In this document: piece after piece, positions 7,522-15,353 of the stretch
Numbering within the stretch: position 1 is the stretch's first letter
Layout of the letters: each line of letters starts with the position of its first letter
From: UMGS1474 sp050946775
Lineage (GTDB): Bacteria > Bacillota > Clostridia > Oscillospirales > Acutalibacteraceae
Reading direction: 5' to 3'
NCBI GenBank assembly: GCA_050946775.1
Contig: JBMNVL010000002.1
Coordinates: forward strand, 1-41,389
Length of the DNA: 41,389 nt
Made by a program: the position numbers and the translations under genes
Notes under the pieces: model-generated
What the model was told of the DNA's origin: nothing
Database searches by the model: none
Seen by the model: the letters and a program-made list of their open reading frames with translations, nothing else

Positions 7522-9395
7522 GCCTCCCTCGCCATCAGAGCGCACACCTTTTCGGCAAACGCCACCGGGTCGGCGATGGGCAGCCCTTCCATCAGCGCCG
7601 CCTGATCGTAAAGCAGGGCGGCGTATTCCTTCAGCGTATCGGGATCGTCGGCACGCAGTTTCACCAGCTTTTGGAAAAGAGGATGCTGCTCGTTGATCTC
7701 CAGCACCCGCCGGGCCTTGATATCGTGGTCGCCCGGCATCGAGCGCAGCACCTTTTCCATCTCCAGCGACACCTCGCCCTCGGTGGTCAGGCAGACCGGG
7801 TGGGTTTTCAGCCGCTTGGAAGCGCGCACCGCCGTCACCTTGTCGCCCAGCGCCTGCGCCATAAAGGCGAACAGATCCTTGTTTTCCTCGGTCTCCTCCG
7901 GCTTTTCCTCCGGCTCAAAGCCCAGATCGTCTCCCGACACCGACCGGAATTCCTTGTCGGCGTAAGTGTGCAGGGCTTTCAGGGCAAATTCGTCGACGTC
8001 GTCGGTCAGGTACAGAATCTCGTACCCCTTGTCCCGCACCGCCTCGGTCTGGGGCATACGGGCGATCCGCTCGAGGGCGTCGCCGCAGGCGTAGTAGATG
8101 TATTTCTGATCCTCCGGCATCCGCCCGGCGTATTCCTTCAGAGTGACCGGCTTGTCCTCGTGAGAGGAGACGAAGAGCAGCAGATCCTGCAGCTCGTCCT
8201 TGTGCATCCCAAAATCGCTGTAGACGCCGTATTTGAGCTGCAGCCCGAAGTTTTTGAAGAATTTTTCGTAGCCTTCCCGGTCGTTTTCCAGCATTGCCAG
8301 CAGCTCGGACTGGATCTTTTTCTCCAGCCGGGAGGCGATCAATTTCAGCTGCCGGTCGTGCTGGAGCATCTCGCGGGAGATGTTCAGCGACAGATCCTGC
8401 GAGTCGACCAGACCCTTGACAAAGCTGAAATAATCGGGCAAAAGCTCGGGGCATTTGTCCATGATCAGCACCCCGCTGGCATACAGCTGCAGGCCCTTTT
8501 CGTATTCGCGGGTGTAATAATCAAAGGGGGTGTGGGAGGGGATGAACAGCAGCGCCTGATACGTTGCCGCGCCCTCGGTACGGCTGTGGATCACCCGGGC
8601 GGGATCCTCGTAATCCGCGAATTTGTCCTTGTAGAAAGCGTGGTAGTCCTCGTCGGTGACCTCGCTTTTGTTTTTGCGCCAGATGGGCACCATGCTGTTG
8701 ACGGTCTTTGTCTCCACCACCGTCTCGTACTCGCCCTCCTTGCCCTCGACGGGACGGCGGGATTCCACGTCCATCCGGATGGGGTAGCGGATGTAATCGG
8801 AGTATTTGCGGATCAGCCCCTGCAGACGGTAGGTGTCGAGGAACTCGTCGTAATTCTCCTCCTCGGTGTTCTCCTTGATGTGCAGGATGATCTGGGTGCC
8901 AACGGAGTCTTTTTCGCACGGCTCAATGGTAAAGCCCTCCACCCCGGTGGATTCCCAGCGGTTGGCCCCCTCCTCGCCGTAGGCGCGGCTGACCACCGTG
9001 ACCAGATCGCTGACCATGAAAGCGGAATAAAAGCCCACGCCGAACTGGCCGATGATGTCGACGTCCTCGGTCTGTTCCTGCTCCTGCTTGAAGGCAAAGG
9101 AGCCGCTGTTGGCGATGACGCCGAGATTGTGCTCCAGCTCGTCGGCGGTCATGCCGATGCCGGTGTCCCAGATGGTCAGGGTGCGGTGCTCCTTATCGAC
9201 GGCGATGTCGATGGCGAACTGCTCCCGGTCCACGTCCTGCAAATGCTCCCGCAAAGAGCGGTAGTAGAGCTTGTCCATCGCGTCGCTGGCGTTGGAGATC
9301 AACTCCCGCAAAAAGATCTCCTTGTGGGTATAAATCGAATGGATCATCAGATCCAGCAAGCGTTTGGATTCGGCTTTGAATGGTTTTTTGCGCAT
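7518..9395 (-). CDS. htpG: Hsp90-family molecular chaperone HtpG
   Basis: ATP-dependent cytoplasmic chaperone of 625 residues, full length for the family. GHKL ATPase motifs are visible: ELISNASDA with Glu31, Asn35 and Asp38, DTGIGM at 77-82, IGQFGVGFYSAF, and the client-binding middle domain including FIPSHTPFD. The C-terminal dimerisation domain is complete. The start at 9395 (MRKKPFKAE) has an AAGGA ribosome site. An upstream in-frame codon at 9425 would put 10 extra residues over the operator and is unlikely. The promoter is 9449-9477 and a CIRCE operator lies between it and the start, so HrcA control is expected. A vanZ-like gene is coupled downstream. Confidence 0.96.
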   Translation of the reverse strand: MRKKPFKAESKRLLDLMIHSIYTHKEIFLRELISNASDAMDKLYYRSLREHLQDVDREQFAIDIAVDKEHRTLTIWDTGIGMTADELEHNLGVIANSGSFAFKQEQEQTEDVDIIGQFGVGFYSAFMVSDLVTVVSRAYGEEGANRWESTGVEGFTIEPCEKDSVGTQIILHIKENTEEENYDEFLDTYRLQGLIRKYSDYIRYPIRMDVESRRPVEGKEGEYETVVETKTVNSMVPIWRKNKSEVTDEDYHAFYKDKFADYEDPARVIHSRTEGAATYQALLFIPSHTPFDYYTREYEKGLQLYASGVLIMDKCPELLPDYFSFVKGLVDSQDLSLNISREMLQHDRQLKLIASRLEKKIQSELLAMLENDREGYEKFFKNFGLQLKYGVYSDFGMHKDELQDLLLFVSSHEDKPVTLKEYAGRMPEDQKYIYYACGDALERIARMPQTEAVRDKGYEILYLTDDVDEFALKALHTYADKEFRSVSGDDLGFEPEEKPEETEENKDLFAFMAQALGDKVTAVRASKRLKTHPVCLTTEGEVSLEMEKVLRSMPGDHDIKARRVLEINEQHPLFQKLVKLRADDPDTLKEYAALLYDQAALMEGLPIADPVAFAEKVCALMAREA

Positions 9396-9418
9396 AACGG
9401 TTCCTTCTTCGTTCAAAA

Positions 9419-9445
9419 TTAGCACTCCCTATCCCGGAGTGCCAA
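9419..9445. promoter_or_regulatory. CIRCE operator (HrcA binding site) upstream of htpG
   Basis: TTAGCACTC, 9 bases, GAGTGCCAA: the canonical CIRCE inverted repeat with one mismatch in 18 positions of the two arms. It lies directly downstream of the -10 box and 23 bp before the htpG start, the usual CIRCE position. Confidence 0.93.
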
Positions 9446-9448
9446 TTT

Positions 9449-9477
9449 ACTATACACCCTTTGACCAAAAAGCGCAA
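9449..9477 (-). promoter_or_regulatory. Sigma-A-type promoter for htpG
   Basis: Minus strand: TTGCGC (9477-9472), 17-bp spacer, TATAGT (9454-9449). The expected transcription start falls at the edge of the CIRCE element. Confidence 0.82.
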
Positions 9478-9597
9478 GGGAAAATTTGTAAAATGTTTGT
9501 GAAATCGGGCATTCGCGTTTGCGCTTTGCGGGTTCGCGCCCATTCGCGGAGTGCGTCATGCCTCCCTTGCCCGAGAAGCTGGACTTCACCGTTTGGC

Positions 9598-9626
9598 TTG
9601 ACAACGATGACATTTGCGGGTATAAC
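9598..9626 (+). promoter_or_regulatory. Strong sigma-A-type promoter with downstream SOS operator
   Basis: Perfect TTGACA (9598-9603), exactly 17 bp, then TATAAC (9621-9626). The LexA-type box at 9634-9645 covers the expected transcription start. The only reading frame downstream is broken. Confidence 0.8.
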
Positions 9627-9633
9627 AATATTT

Positions 9634-9645
9634 GAACATATGTTC
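9634..9645. promoter_or_regulatory. LexA/DinR-type SOS box
   Basis: GAACATATGTTC is a perfect 12-bp palindrome and matches the Gram-positive SOS consensus GAAC-N4-GTTC. It shares GAACATAT with the box before recA (19139-19152) in the same window, which supports recognition by the same repressor. Confidence 0.82.
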
Positions 9646-9668
9646 TGATGCTATTGGGAGGAATGTCT

Positions 9669-9846
9669 ATGGGTTTATTGGAAAACGTTTTTATTGTATG
9701 GCCATCACAAAGAACGCCTATTTGAAGACTGGGGTTATTCCATTGCGGATTCCGCGTTGCTGAAAAGCGAGATTGAAAGACAGGGACTTGACAAATACAC
9801 CGCCGGCGATTATGCTTTAGGAACACGCAAAAAAGCCGATCCGTGA
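9669..9846 (+). pseudogene. Frameshifted remnant of an SOS-controlled gene
   Basis: GGGAGG (9656-9661) is correctly spaced before an ATG at 9669, but that frame (MGLLENVFIVWP ...) stops after 18 codons at 9723. A different frame then continues to 9846 and reads like real protein (LFEDWGYSIADSALLKSEI, then a segment ending DKYTAGDYALG). One frameshift near 9690-9710 would join them into a protein of about 58 residues. The promoter and operator are intact. The second part recalls short segments in mobile-element proteins of Clostridia, but I cannot name a family. Confidence 0.5.
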
Positions 9847-9864
9847 ATCACGGATCGGCTTTTT
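9830..9864. terminator. Bidirectional rho-independent terminator
   Basis: Perfect 16-bp stem (AAAAAGCCGATCCGTG with CACGGATCGGCTTTTT) and a 3-base loop, flanked by A and T runs. It closes the hom-thrB-lysC operon on the minus strand and the SOS remnant on the plus strand. Confidence 0.92.
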
Positions 9865-9878
9865 ATGCAGAGAAACGC

Positions 9879-11081
9879 TCACTCGAAGAACGCGCGGTGG
9901 ACGGCGGCGACGGCGCGGTCGGCGTCTTCCTCGGCGATCAGCACCGAGACCTTGATCTCGCTGGTGGAGATCATCTGGATGTTGACGTTGGCGTCGGAGA
10001 GCGCCTCGAACATGGTGGCGGCAACCCCCTCGTGGGTCTCCATGCCGGCGCCGACGATGGAGATCTTGGCCACCTTTTCGTCCATGGCGACCCGTTTGGC
10101 GCCCACGGCGTCGCAGTATTCCCGCACGGCTTCCACGGCCGTCTCGCCGGCGTCGCAGGGGACGGTGAAGGTGATGTCCTTGGTGCCGTCCCGGCCGACC
10201 GACTGGAGGATGATGTCGACGTTGACGTGGGCTTTGGCCACACGGGAGAAGATCTTGAAGGCGATGCCCGGCTCATCCGGCAGCCCGACGATGGTGATGC
10301 GGGAAACGTTGGTGTCCTTGGCGACGCCCTTGATCAGCATTTTTTCCATTTTGGTGACCTCCTTGACTTTGGTGCCCGGCACCGGATTCAGGCTGGAGAG
10401 CACTTCCAGCTCGACGTTGTATTTCTTGGCCATTTCCACCGACCGGTTGTTGAGCACCTGCGCGCCCAGCGTGGCCAGCTCCAGCATTTCGTCGTAGGTG
10501 ATGGCCTCCAGCTTGCGGGCGGCCGGCACCTTGCGGGGATCGGCGGTGTAGACCCCCTCCACGTCGGTGAAGATCTGGCACAGATCGGCCTTCATGGCCG
10601 CCGCGATCGCCACGGCGCTGGTGTCCGATCCGCCCCGGCCGAGAGTGGTCAGATCGTCGTATTTGTTCAGCCCCTGGAACCCGGCCACCACGACGATCTT
10701 GTTTTTGTCCAGCTCGGCGCGGATGCGGCTGGTCTCCACCCGGCGGATGCGGGCGGCGGAATAGGTGGAATTGGTTTCAAACCCGGCTTGCCATCCCAGC
10801 AGGGATACCACCGGACAGCCGATTTTCTCGATGGCCATCGCCAGCAGGGCGATCGAGATCTGCTCGCCGGCCGCCATCAGCATATCCATTTCCCGTTTGC
10901 TGGCGCGGGGATTGATCTCCTGCGCCTTGGCGATCAGATCGTCGGTGGTATCGCCCTGGGCGGACACCACCACCACGACGCTGTTGCCCTCTTTATAGGC
11001 GCCGGTGACGATCCGTGCCACGTTCTCCACCCGGGCGGCGTCGGCCACCGAGCTGCCGCCGAATTTTTGTACGATCAGCAT
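9879..11081 (-). CDS. lysC: Aspartate kinase with two ACT domains
   Basis: Phosphorylates aspartate to beta-aspartyl phosphate, the entry step to lysine, threonine and methionine. It has 400 residues. The kinase domain (about 1-235) shows KFGGSSV at 6-12, the VSAQGDTTDDL segment, GRGGSDTSAVA and FTDVEGVYTADPR. Two ACT domains follow (about 260-330 and 340-400), which bind feedback-inhibitor amino acids. It is the last gene of hom-thrB-lysC, 20 bp after thrB, with an AGGAGG-type site. A strong in-frame internal ribosome site and ATG at 10349 would make a separate ACT-domain subunit of 156 residues, as in the Bacillus subtilis alpha2-beta2 aspartokinase II. A strong terminator follows. Confidence 0.95.
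   Translation of the reverse strand: MLIVQKFGGSSVADAARVENVARIVTGAYKEGNSVVVVVSAQGDTTDDLIAKAQEINPRASKREMDMLMAAGEQISIALLAMAIEKIGCPVVSLLGWQAGFETNSTYSAARIRRVETSRIRAELDKNKIVVVAGFQGLNKYDDLTTLGRGGSDTSAVAIAAAMKADLCQIFTDVEGVYTADPRKVPAARKLEAITYDEMLELATLGAQVLNNRSVEMAKKYNVELEVLSSLNPVPGTKVKEVTKMEKMLIKGVAKDTNVSRITIVGLPDEPGIAFKIFSRVAKAHVNVDIILQSVGRDGTKDITFTVPCDAGETAVEAVREYCDAVGAKRVAMDEKVAKISIVGAGMETHEGVAATMFEALSDANVNIQMISTSEIKVSVLIAEEDADRAVAAVHRAFFE
10347..10364 (-). promoter_or_regulatory. Internal Shine-Dalgarno and start codon within lysC (beta-subunit start)
   Basis: On the minus strand, AAGGAGGT (10364-10357) is followed after 7 bases by ATG (10349-10347), in frame with lysC (codon 245). It is as good as any gene start in the window. 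Translation from here gives a 156-residue product (9879-10349) consisting of the two ACT domains. Confidence 0.75.
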
Positions 11082-11101
11082 ATCGTTCCTCCTATGGTCA
11101 T

Positions 11102-11998
11102 TTATCGCTCAAACTCCACGGTCGCGCCGTGGGGATCGCAATCGTATAGCTCGACCCGCCAGTTGCCCAGCCCGTCGGCCGCCAGCCGTTGGGCCGCCCT
11201 GGCGGCGAAAGCGGTGTTTTCCCGGTCGATAATGGCTAAGATCGACGGGCCGGCGCCGCTGATGCACACCGCGTAGGCGCCCAGCGAATACGCGGTGAAA
11301 AACACCGGCTCGGCGCCGGGAATCAGGGCAAACCGGTACGGCTGATGCAGCCGGTCCTGCACCGCCACCCGCAGGTTTTCCAGATTGCCGGTGAACAGCG
11401 AAGAGGTCATCAGCGCGGTGCGGGACAGGTTGTAGACCGCGTCCTGCCGGGACACCTGCCCGGGCAGCACGTCGCGGGCGACGGACGTTTTCAACTCAAA
11501 ATCGGGGATGAAGACCGCGAACCGGAATCGGTCGGCCACCGGCACGCTGACGGTATGCACCCGGCCGCCCTCCATCACCGAGGTGACCAGTCCGCCCAGC
11601 AGCGCCGGAGCGGTGTTGTCGGGATGGCCCTCCAGCTCGGCCGCCAGATCGCCGATATCGCCGGGGGACAGCGGACTGCCCAACAGGGTGTTGGCGCCCA
11701 GCAGCCCCGCCACCAGACAGGCGGACGAGCTGCCCAGTCCCCGGGTCATGGGGATGCGGTTTTCCTGGCGGATGCGCAGCCCGCGGAAGGGATGTCCCAC
11801 CCGCTCGTACAACAGCCGGGCGGTGTGATAGATCATATTGCTCTCGTCGGTGGGGATAAAAACGTCGTCCAGCGATTCGATATGGCAGCCGTCGGCCTCC
11901 TCCATCCACACCCGGTTGTACAGCGTCAGCGCCAGTCCCAGCGCGTCAAATCCCGCGCCCAGATTGGCGCTGGATGCGGGAACGGTGATCTTCAGCAT
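11102..11998 (-). CDS. thrB: Homoserine kinase
   Basis: Phosphorylates homoserine to O-phosphohomoserine in threonine synthesis. The 298-residue protein is a GHMP kinase: N-terminal VPASSANLGAGFDALGLAL, the phosphate-binding loop RGLGSSSACLVAGLLG (about 86-101), and a C-terminal SGAGPSILAI motif. The ATG at 11998 overlaps the last base of the hom TGA stop, so the two are translationally coupled; a GTG directly before it (12001) is an equally possible start. Gene order hom-thrB-lysC places it between homoserine dehydrogenase and aspartate kinase. Threonine synthase is not in the window. Confidence 0.94.
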   Translation of the reverse strand: MLKITVPASSANLGAGFDALGLALTLYNRVWMEEADGCHIESLDDVFIPTDESNMIYHTARLLYERVGHPFRGLRIRQENRIPMTRGLGSSSACLVAGLLGANTLLGSPLSPGDIGDLAAELEGHPDNTAPALLGGLVTSVMEGGRVHTVSVPVADRFRFAVFIPDFELKTSVARDVLPGQVSRQDAVYNLSRTALMTSSLFTGNLENLRVAVQDRLHQPYRFALIPGAEPVFFTAYSLGAYAVCISGAGPSILAIIDRENTAFAARAAQRLAADGLGNWRVELYDCDPHGATVEFER

Positions 11999-13236
11999 CA
12001 CAGATTGCCCAGCCGCAGCCGGCTGACCAGTTTTCCTTCGCCAAAGGCGGCGATGGCCTCGTCCTGCGCCTGCTCGGTCATCACCGGCGTGGTGAAGGCC
12101 AGCGTACCGGGTGCCTCGTTCTCGGGACTGACCCGCACGATCTCGCCGAACAACTCCTTCGCCCGCTCCAGTGCGGCGTCGGCGTCGGCGCAGGCAAAGC
12201 GCAGCAACGCCCGGCCCTTACCGCAAACGCGGGGCAGCACGTAGTCCGGATAGCCCGGCTCCCAATACAGATATTTGCGGGCGTGCAGATGCTTGACCTC
12301 GTCGATGACGTCGGCCACCACCGCGCTGGCGGTGGGCAGCTTGCCGGCGCCCCGGCCGTAAAACATCACGTCGCCGATGGCATCGCCCCGCACCATAATG
12401 GCGTTGAAAACGTCCCGCACGTCGGACAGGGGACTGCTTTTGGGCACCACCATGGGCGCCACCATGCAGTAGACCTTGTCGTCCGCCACCTTTTCCGCCA
12501 GACCGACCAGCTTGATCACCCCGTTCATCGCCGCGGCGTACTTGACGTCGTCAGCGGTCACGGCGGTGATCCCCTCGGTGTAGACCTGATCGGGATAGAC
12601 GTGTTTGCCGAACGCCAGACTCGCCAGAATGCAGATCTTGCGGCAGGCGTCGTGCCCTTCGATGTCGGCGGACGGATCCCGCTCGGCGTAGCCCAGCTGC
12701 TGCGCCAGCTTGAGAGCGTCGTCAAACGCCATGCCGTCCTCCACCATCCGGGTCAGCATAAAGTTGGTGGTACCGTTGAGGATGCCGGCGATCTCATAGA
12801 CCTCGTTGGCGGCCAGACACTGATCCAGCGGCCGCAAAATCGGGATGCCGCCGCCCACGCTGGCCTCAAACAGGAAGTTCAGATTGTTCTTTTTCGCCAC
12901 CGCCAGCAGCTCGTCGCCCTTGGCGGCGACCAGCTCCTTGTTGGAGGTGACCACGCTTTTGCCGCTTTCCAGACAGGCCTTCACGTATTCATACGCCGGG
13001 TGAAGCCCGCCCATGGTCTCCACCACGATGCGGATCTCCCCGTCGGAAAGGATATCCTCGAACCGTTTGGTGAATTTATCGGCGTAGGGACTGTCGGGAA
13101 AATCCCGCAGATCCAGAATGCGGCGCACCTCGATGCCGTCTCCCGCCTTGTGCCGGATACCGGCGGCGTTCTTGAGCATGACCTCCGCCACGCCCGAGCC
13201 GACCACGCCGTGTCCCAAAATCGCTACGTATACCAT
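11998..13236 (-). CDS. hom: Homoserine dehydrogenase
   Basis: NAD(P)H-dependent reduction of aspartate semialdehyde to homoserine. The 412-residue protein shows an N-terminal Rossmann motif (VAILGHGVVGSGV), TSNKELVA, the substrate motif EASVGGGIPILRPL, GILNGTTNFML and DIEGHDACRKI. The last 80 residues form a divergent ACT-like region, consistent with feedback control. The start at 13236 follows GGGAGGAAAACTCC; the open frame extends upstream through the promoter region but without a ribosome site. It is the first gene of hom-thrB-lysC, behind a good promoter (13292-13320) and a leader containing an inverted repeat (13262-13282). Confidence 0.95.
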   Translation of the reverse strand: MVYVAILGHGVVGSGVAEVMLKNAAGIRHKAGDGIEVRRILDLRDFPDSPYADKFTKRFEDILSDGEIRIVVETMGGLHPAYEYVKACLESGKSVVTSNKELVAAKGDELLAVAKKNNLNFLFEASVGGGIPILRPLDQCLAANEVYEIAGILNGTTNFMLTRMVEDGMAFDDALKLAQQLGYAERDPSADIEGHDACRKICILASLAFGKHVYPDQVYTEGITAVTADDVKYAAAMNGVIKLVGLAEKVADDKVYCMVAPMVVPKSSPLSDVRDVFNAIMVRGDAIGDVMFYGRGAGKLPTASAVVADVIDEVKHLHARKYLYWEPGYPDYVLPRVCGKGRALLRFACADADAALERAKELFGEIVRVSPENEAPGTLAFTTPVMTEQAQDEAIAAFGEGKLVSRLRLGNL

Positions 13237-13261
13237 GGAGTTTTCCTCCCTTACAGTGTAT

Positions 13262-13282
13262 GTTCTATTTGATAGGTAGAAC
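13262..13282. promoter_or_regulatory. Inverted repeat in the hom leader, possible operator
   Basis: GTTCTA and TAGAAC flank 9 bases. The site lies between the expected transcription start (near 13285) and the hom start at 13236. The arms are only 6 bp long and no known regulator consensus was recognised. Confidence 0.4.
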
Positions 13283-13291
13283 CAATTTAAC

Positions 13292-13320
13292 ATTTTACCA
13301 GCAGTCCGCCCGGTAGTCAA
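13292..13320 (-). promoter_or_regulatory. Sigma-A-type promoter for hom-thrB-lysC
   Basis: Minus strand: TTGACT (13320-13315), 17 bp, TAAAAT (13297-13292). It lies 56 bp before the hom start. Confidence 0.82.
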
Positions 13321-13377
13321 GCGGGATTTTCCACGGTTTTTGGCCCGTCTTCGCCGCTGATTTTACACAGTAAAGCC

Positions 13378-13403
13378 AAAAAGCGGGGCGTTGCCGCCCC
13401 GCT
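13378..13403 (-). terminator. Rho-independent terminator after the recA-cysS block
   Basis: Stem AGCGGGGC (13382-13389) / GCCCCGCT (13396-13403), 6-base loop. The A run 13378-13382 becomes a T run on the minus strand. It lies just after the stop of the minus gene 13411-13929. Confidence 0.85.
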
Positions 13404-13410
13404 GAATGGT

Positions 13411-13929
13411 TTATGGTGAAACGTACATCATCCGCAGCAATGCTCCCGCGGCGATCAGCCCCGCGAAAAGCGCCCCGACCGCCGCCGCCGATCCCCAGGC
13501 GATTCGCCGGCGCGCCGGCGGCTCGATCTCGTGGGACAGGCCCAGCGCCAGTCCCCGCACCCAGAAGGGCAGCGGCGCCGCCGTCAGCAGGGCGATCTGC
13601 AGGTTGACCGCCCGGTAGCCGGTCTCGTCAAACGGCTCGGCCAGGCCGCCGTAGCCGATCCACAACGCCACCGTAGCGATCAGCAATCCCGCGCCGGTGG
13701 CCGCCAGCATCACGCCGTCGGGGCGCAGACCGTCCCGGCGGTGGAACAAAAACAGATACACCCCGCCGCCGAACAGCACCACCGCCGTCAGCAGCAGCCA
13801 CCGGTGGGCGGCGTAATACCCGGCCTCCGGGCCGCCGTCGGCCCGCAGACCGCTTTGGATCAGCGCCGACAGGATCGTCGTCAGCGCCGCCGCGCCGGTA
13901 TACGTCAGCGATTTCACAAAACGGGTCAT
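13411..13929 (-). CDS. Small multi-pass membrane protein, unknown function
   Basis: A 172-residue protein with about five predicted helices (roughly residues 8-26, 43-62, 72-92, 108-130 and 145-168). There are no charged catalytic clusters. I do not recognise a family. It starts 11 bp after the cysS stop with a GGGAG ribosome site and is the last gene before a terminator, so it is the tail of the recA-recX-rimO-pgsA-cysS transcription block. The same frame stays open upstream into cysS, but only the part from 13929 shows membrane-protein composition; upstream it is a shadow of cysS. Function cannot be inferred from context. Confidence 0.72.
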   Translation of the reverse strand: MTRFVKSLTYTGAAALTTILSALIQSGLRADGGPEAGYYAAHRWLLLTAVVLFGGGVYLFLFHRRDGLRPDGVMLAATGAGLLIATVALWIGYGGLAEPFDETGYRAVNLQIALLTAAPLPFWVRGLALGLSHEIEPPARRRIAWGSAAAVGALFAGLIAAGALLRMMYVSP

Positions 13930-13940
13930 AGCGTTCTCCC

Positions 13941-15341
13941 TCACGCGCGGTGCCACTTGACGCCCTGCTTGGTATCCTCCAGCACCACGCCCATCGCCTT
14001 GAGCTCGTCCCGGATGCGGTCGGATTCCGCCCAGTTTTTCTCGGCCCGCGCCGCCGCCCGGGCGGCGATCATCGCCTCGATCTTGTCGGCTTCTTCGTCG
14101 GCCTCGTCCTCGGCGTAAACCAGTCCCAACACCCCGGTCAGCTCGCCGAACGCCGCCAGCGCCCGCTCGCAGGTCGCTTTGGTGGGATTCGCGTCGGGCG
14201 CGGTGGCCACGTTGATGTCCTTGACCATCTCGAAGACGGCGGCGATGGCGTCGGCGGTGTTGAGATCGTCGTCCATCGCGTCGATGAACTGCTGCCGCCG
14301 CTTTTCCAAAGACGCCGTCAGCGCCTCGTCCGGCGCGCCGTCGGGAGCGTTTTTGGCGGCGAAGCGCAGATTGTTGCGGCAGTTGTACAGCCGCTCGAGC
14401 GCCGCTTTCCCCTGCACGACGATCTCGGTGCTGTAATTGATGGGGCTGCGGTAGGAGGAGGCGATCAAAAAGTAGCGGATCGCCTCGTACCCATACTCCT
14501 GCGCGACGGTGCGCACGGTGAAGAAATTGCCCAGCGATTTGGACATTTTCTTGTTGTCGATGTTGATGTAGCCGTTGTGCATCCAGTAGCGGGCAAACGG
14601 CACCCCGTTGCAGCACTCGCTTTGAGCGATCTCGTTTTCGTGGTGGGGAAAGATCAGATCCTGTCCGCCGCCGTGGATGTCAATGGTGTCGCCCAGATAC
14701 CGTCTGGCCATAGCCGAGCACTCGATGTGCCAGCCGGGACGGCCTTTGCTCCAGGGGGAATCCCAGTACGGCTCGCCGGGCTTGGCGGCTTTCCACAAGG
14801 CGAAATCCAGCGCGTCCTCCTTTTTCTCCTCCACGGCGATACGGGCGCCCGATTCCAGATCGTCCACCTCCTGGTGGGAGAGCTTGCCGTATTCCGAAAA
14901 CCGGCGGGGGCGGAAATACACGTCGCCGTTGTCGGCGGGATAGGCGTAACCCTTGTCGATCAGCGACGCGATGATCGACATGATCTCGTCCATGTTTTCG
15001 GTCGCCCGGGGATGGACCGTCGCCTCGCGGACGTTGAGCCCCTTGGCGTCGGTCCAGAATTCGGCGATATACCGCTCGGAAATGGTCTTGTAATCGACCC
15101 CTTCCTCATTGGCGCGGCGGATGATCTTGTCGTCGATATCGGTGAAGTTTTGCACAAACCGCACCTCAAAGCCCCGCCACTCGAGATACCGGCGCAGCAC
15201 GTCAAAGACGCACAGCGGCCGGGCGTTGCCGATATGGATATAATCGTAGACCGTCGGGCCGCAGGCGTAGATGCGCAGCTTGCCCTCTTCCAGCGGGATC
15301 AGGTCTTCTTTTTGGCGGGTCAAGGTATTGTAGATCTTCAT
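13941..15341 (-). CDS. cysS: Cysteinyl-tRNA synthetase
   Basis: Charges tRNA-Cys with cysteine in the cytoplasm. The 466-residue protein is full length for this class I synthetase. The HIGH-type motif is HIGN at 36-39 and KMSKS is at 265-269. The zinc site uses Cys27, Cys208 (in HIECSAM) and the FPHHENE residues near 233-237. A helical anticodon-binding region makes up the C-terminal third. The start has an AGAGGA ribosome site. It follows pgsA after 12 bp and precedes a small membrane gene by 11 bp, so it belongs to the long minus-strand block that starts at recA. No T-box leader is visible before it. Confidence 0.97.
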   Translation of the reverse strand: MKIYNTLTRQKEDLIPLEEGKLRIYACGPTVYDYIHIGNARPLCVFDVLRRYLEWRGFEVRFVQNFTDIDDKIIRRANEEGVDYKTISERYIAEFWTDAKGLNVREATVHPRATENMDEIMSIIASLIDKGYAYPADNGDVYFRPRRFSEYGKLSHQEVDDLESGARIAVEEKKEDALDFALWKAAKPGEPYWDSPWSKGRPGWHIECSAMARRYLGDTIDIHGGGQDLIFPHHENEIAQSECCNGVPFARYWMHNGYINIDNKKMSKSLGNFFTVRTVAQEYGYEAIRYFLIASSYRSPINYSTEIVVQGKAALERLYNCRNNLRFAAKNAPDGAPDEALTASLEKRRQQFIDAMDDDLNTADAIAAVFEMVKDINVATAPDANPTKATCERALAAFGELTGVLGLVYAEDEADEEADKIEAMIAARAAARAEKNWAESDRIRDELKAMGVVLEDTKQGVKWHRA

Positions 15342-15353
15342 AAAAACGTCCTC

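Noticed and set aside
7671..9422. A 583-codon plus-strand frame opposite htpG
   Set aside because: It mirrors htpG codons; no start signal and no recognisable domain.
9419..9826. A 135-codon minus-strand frame across the intergenic region between htpG and lysC
   Set aside because: It would run through the htpG promoter and CIRCE site and the SOS box, and its sequence has no family resemblance.
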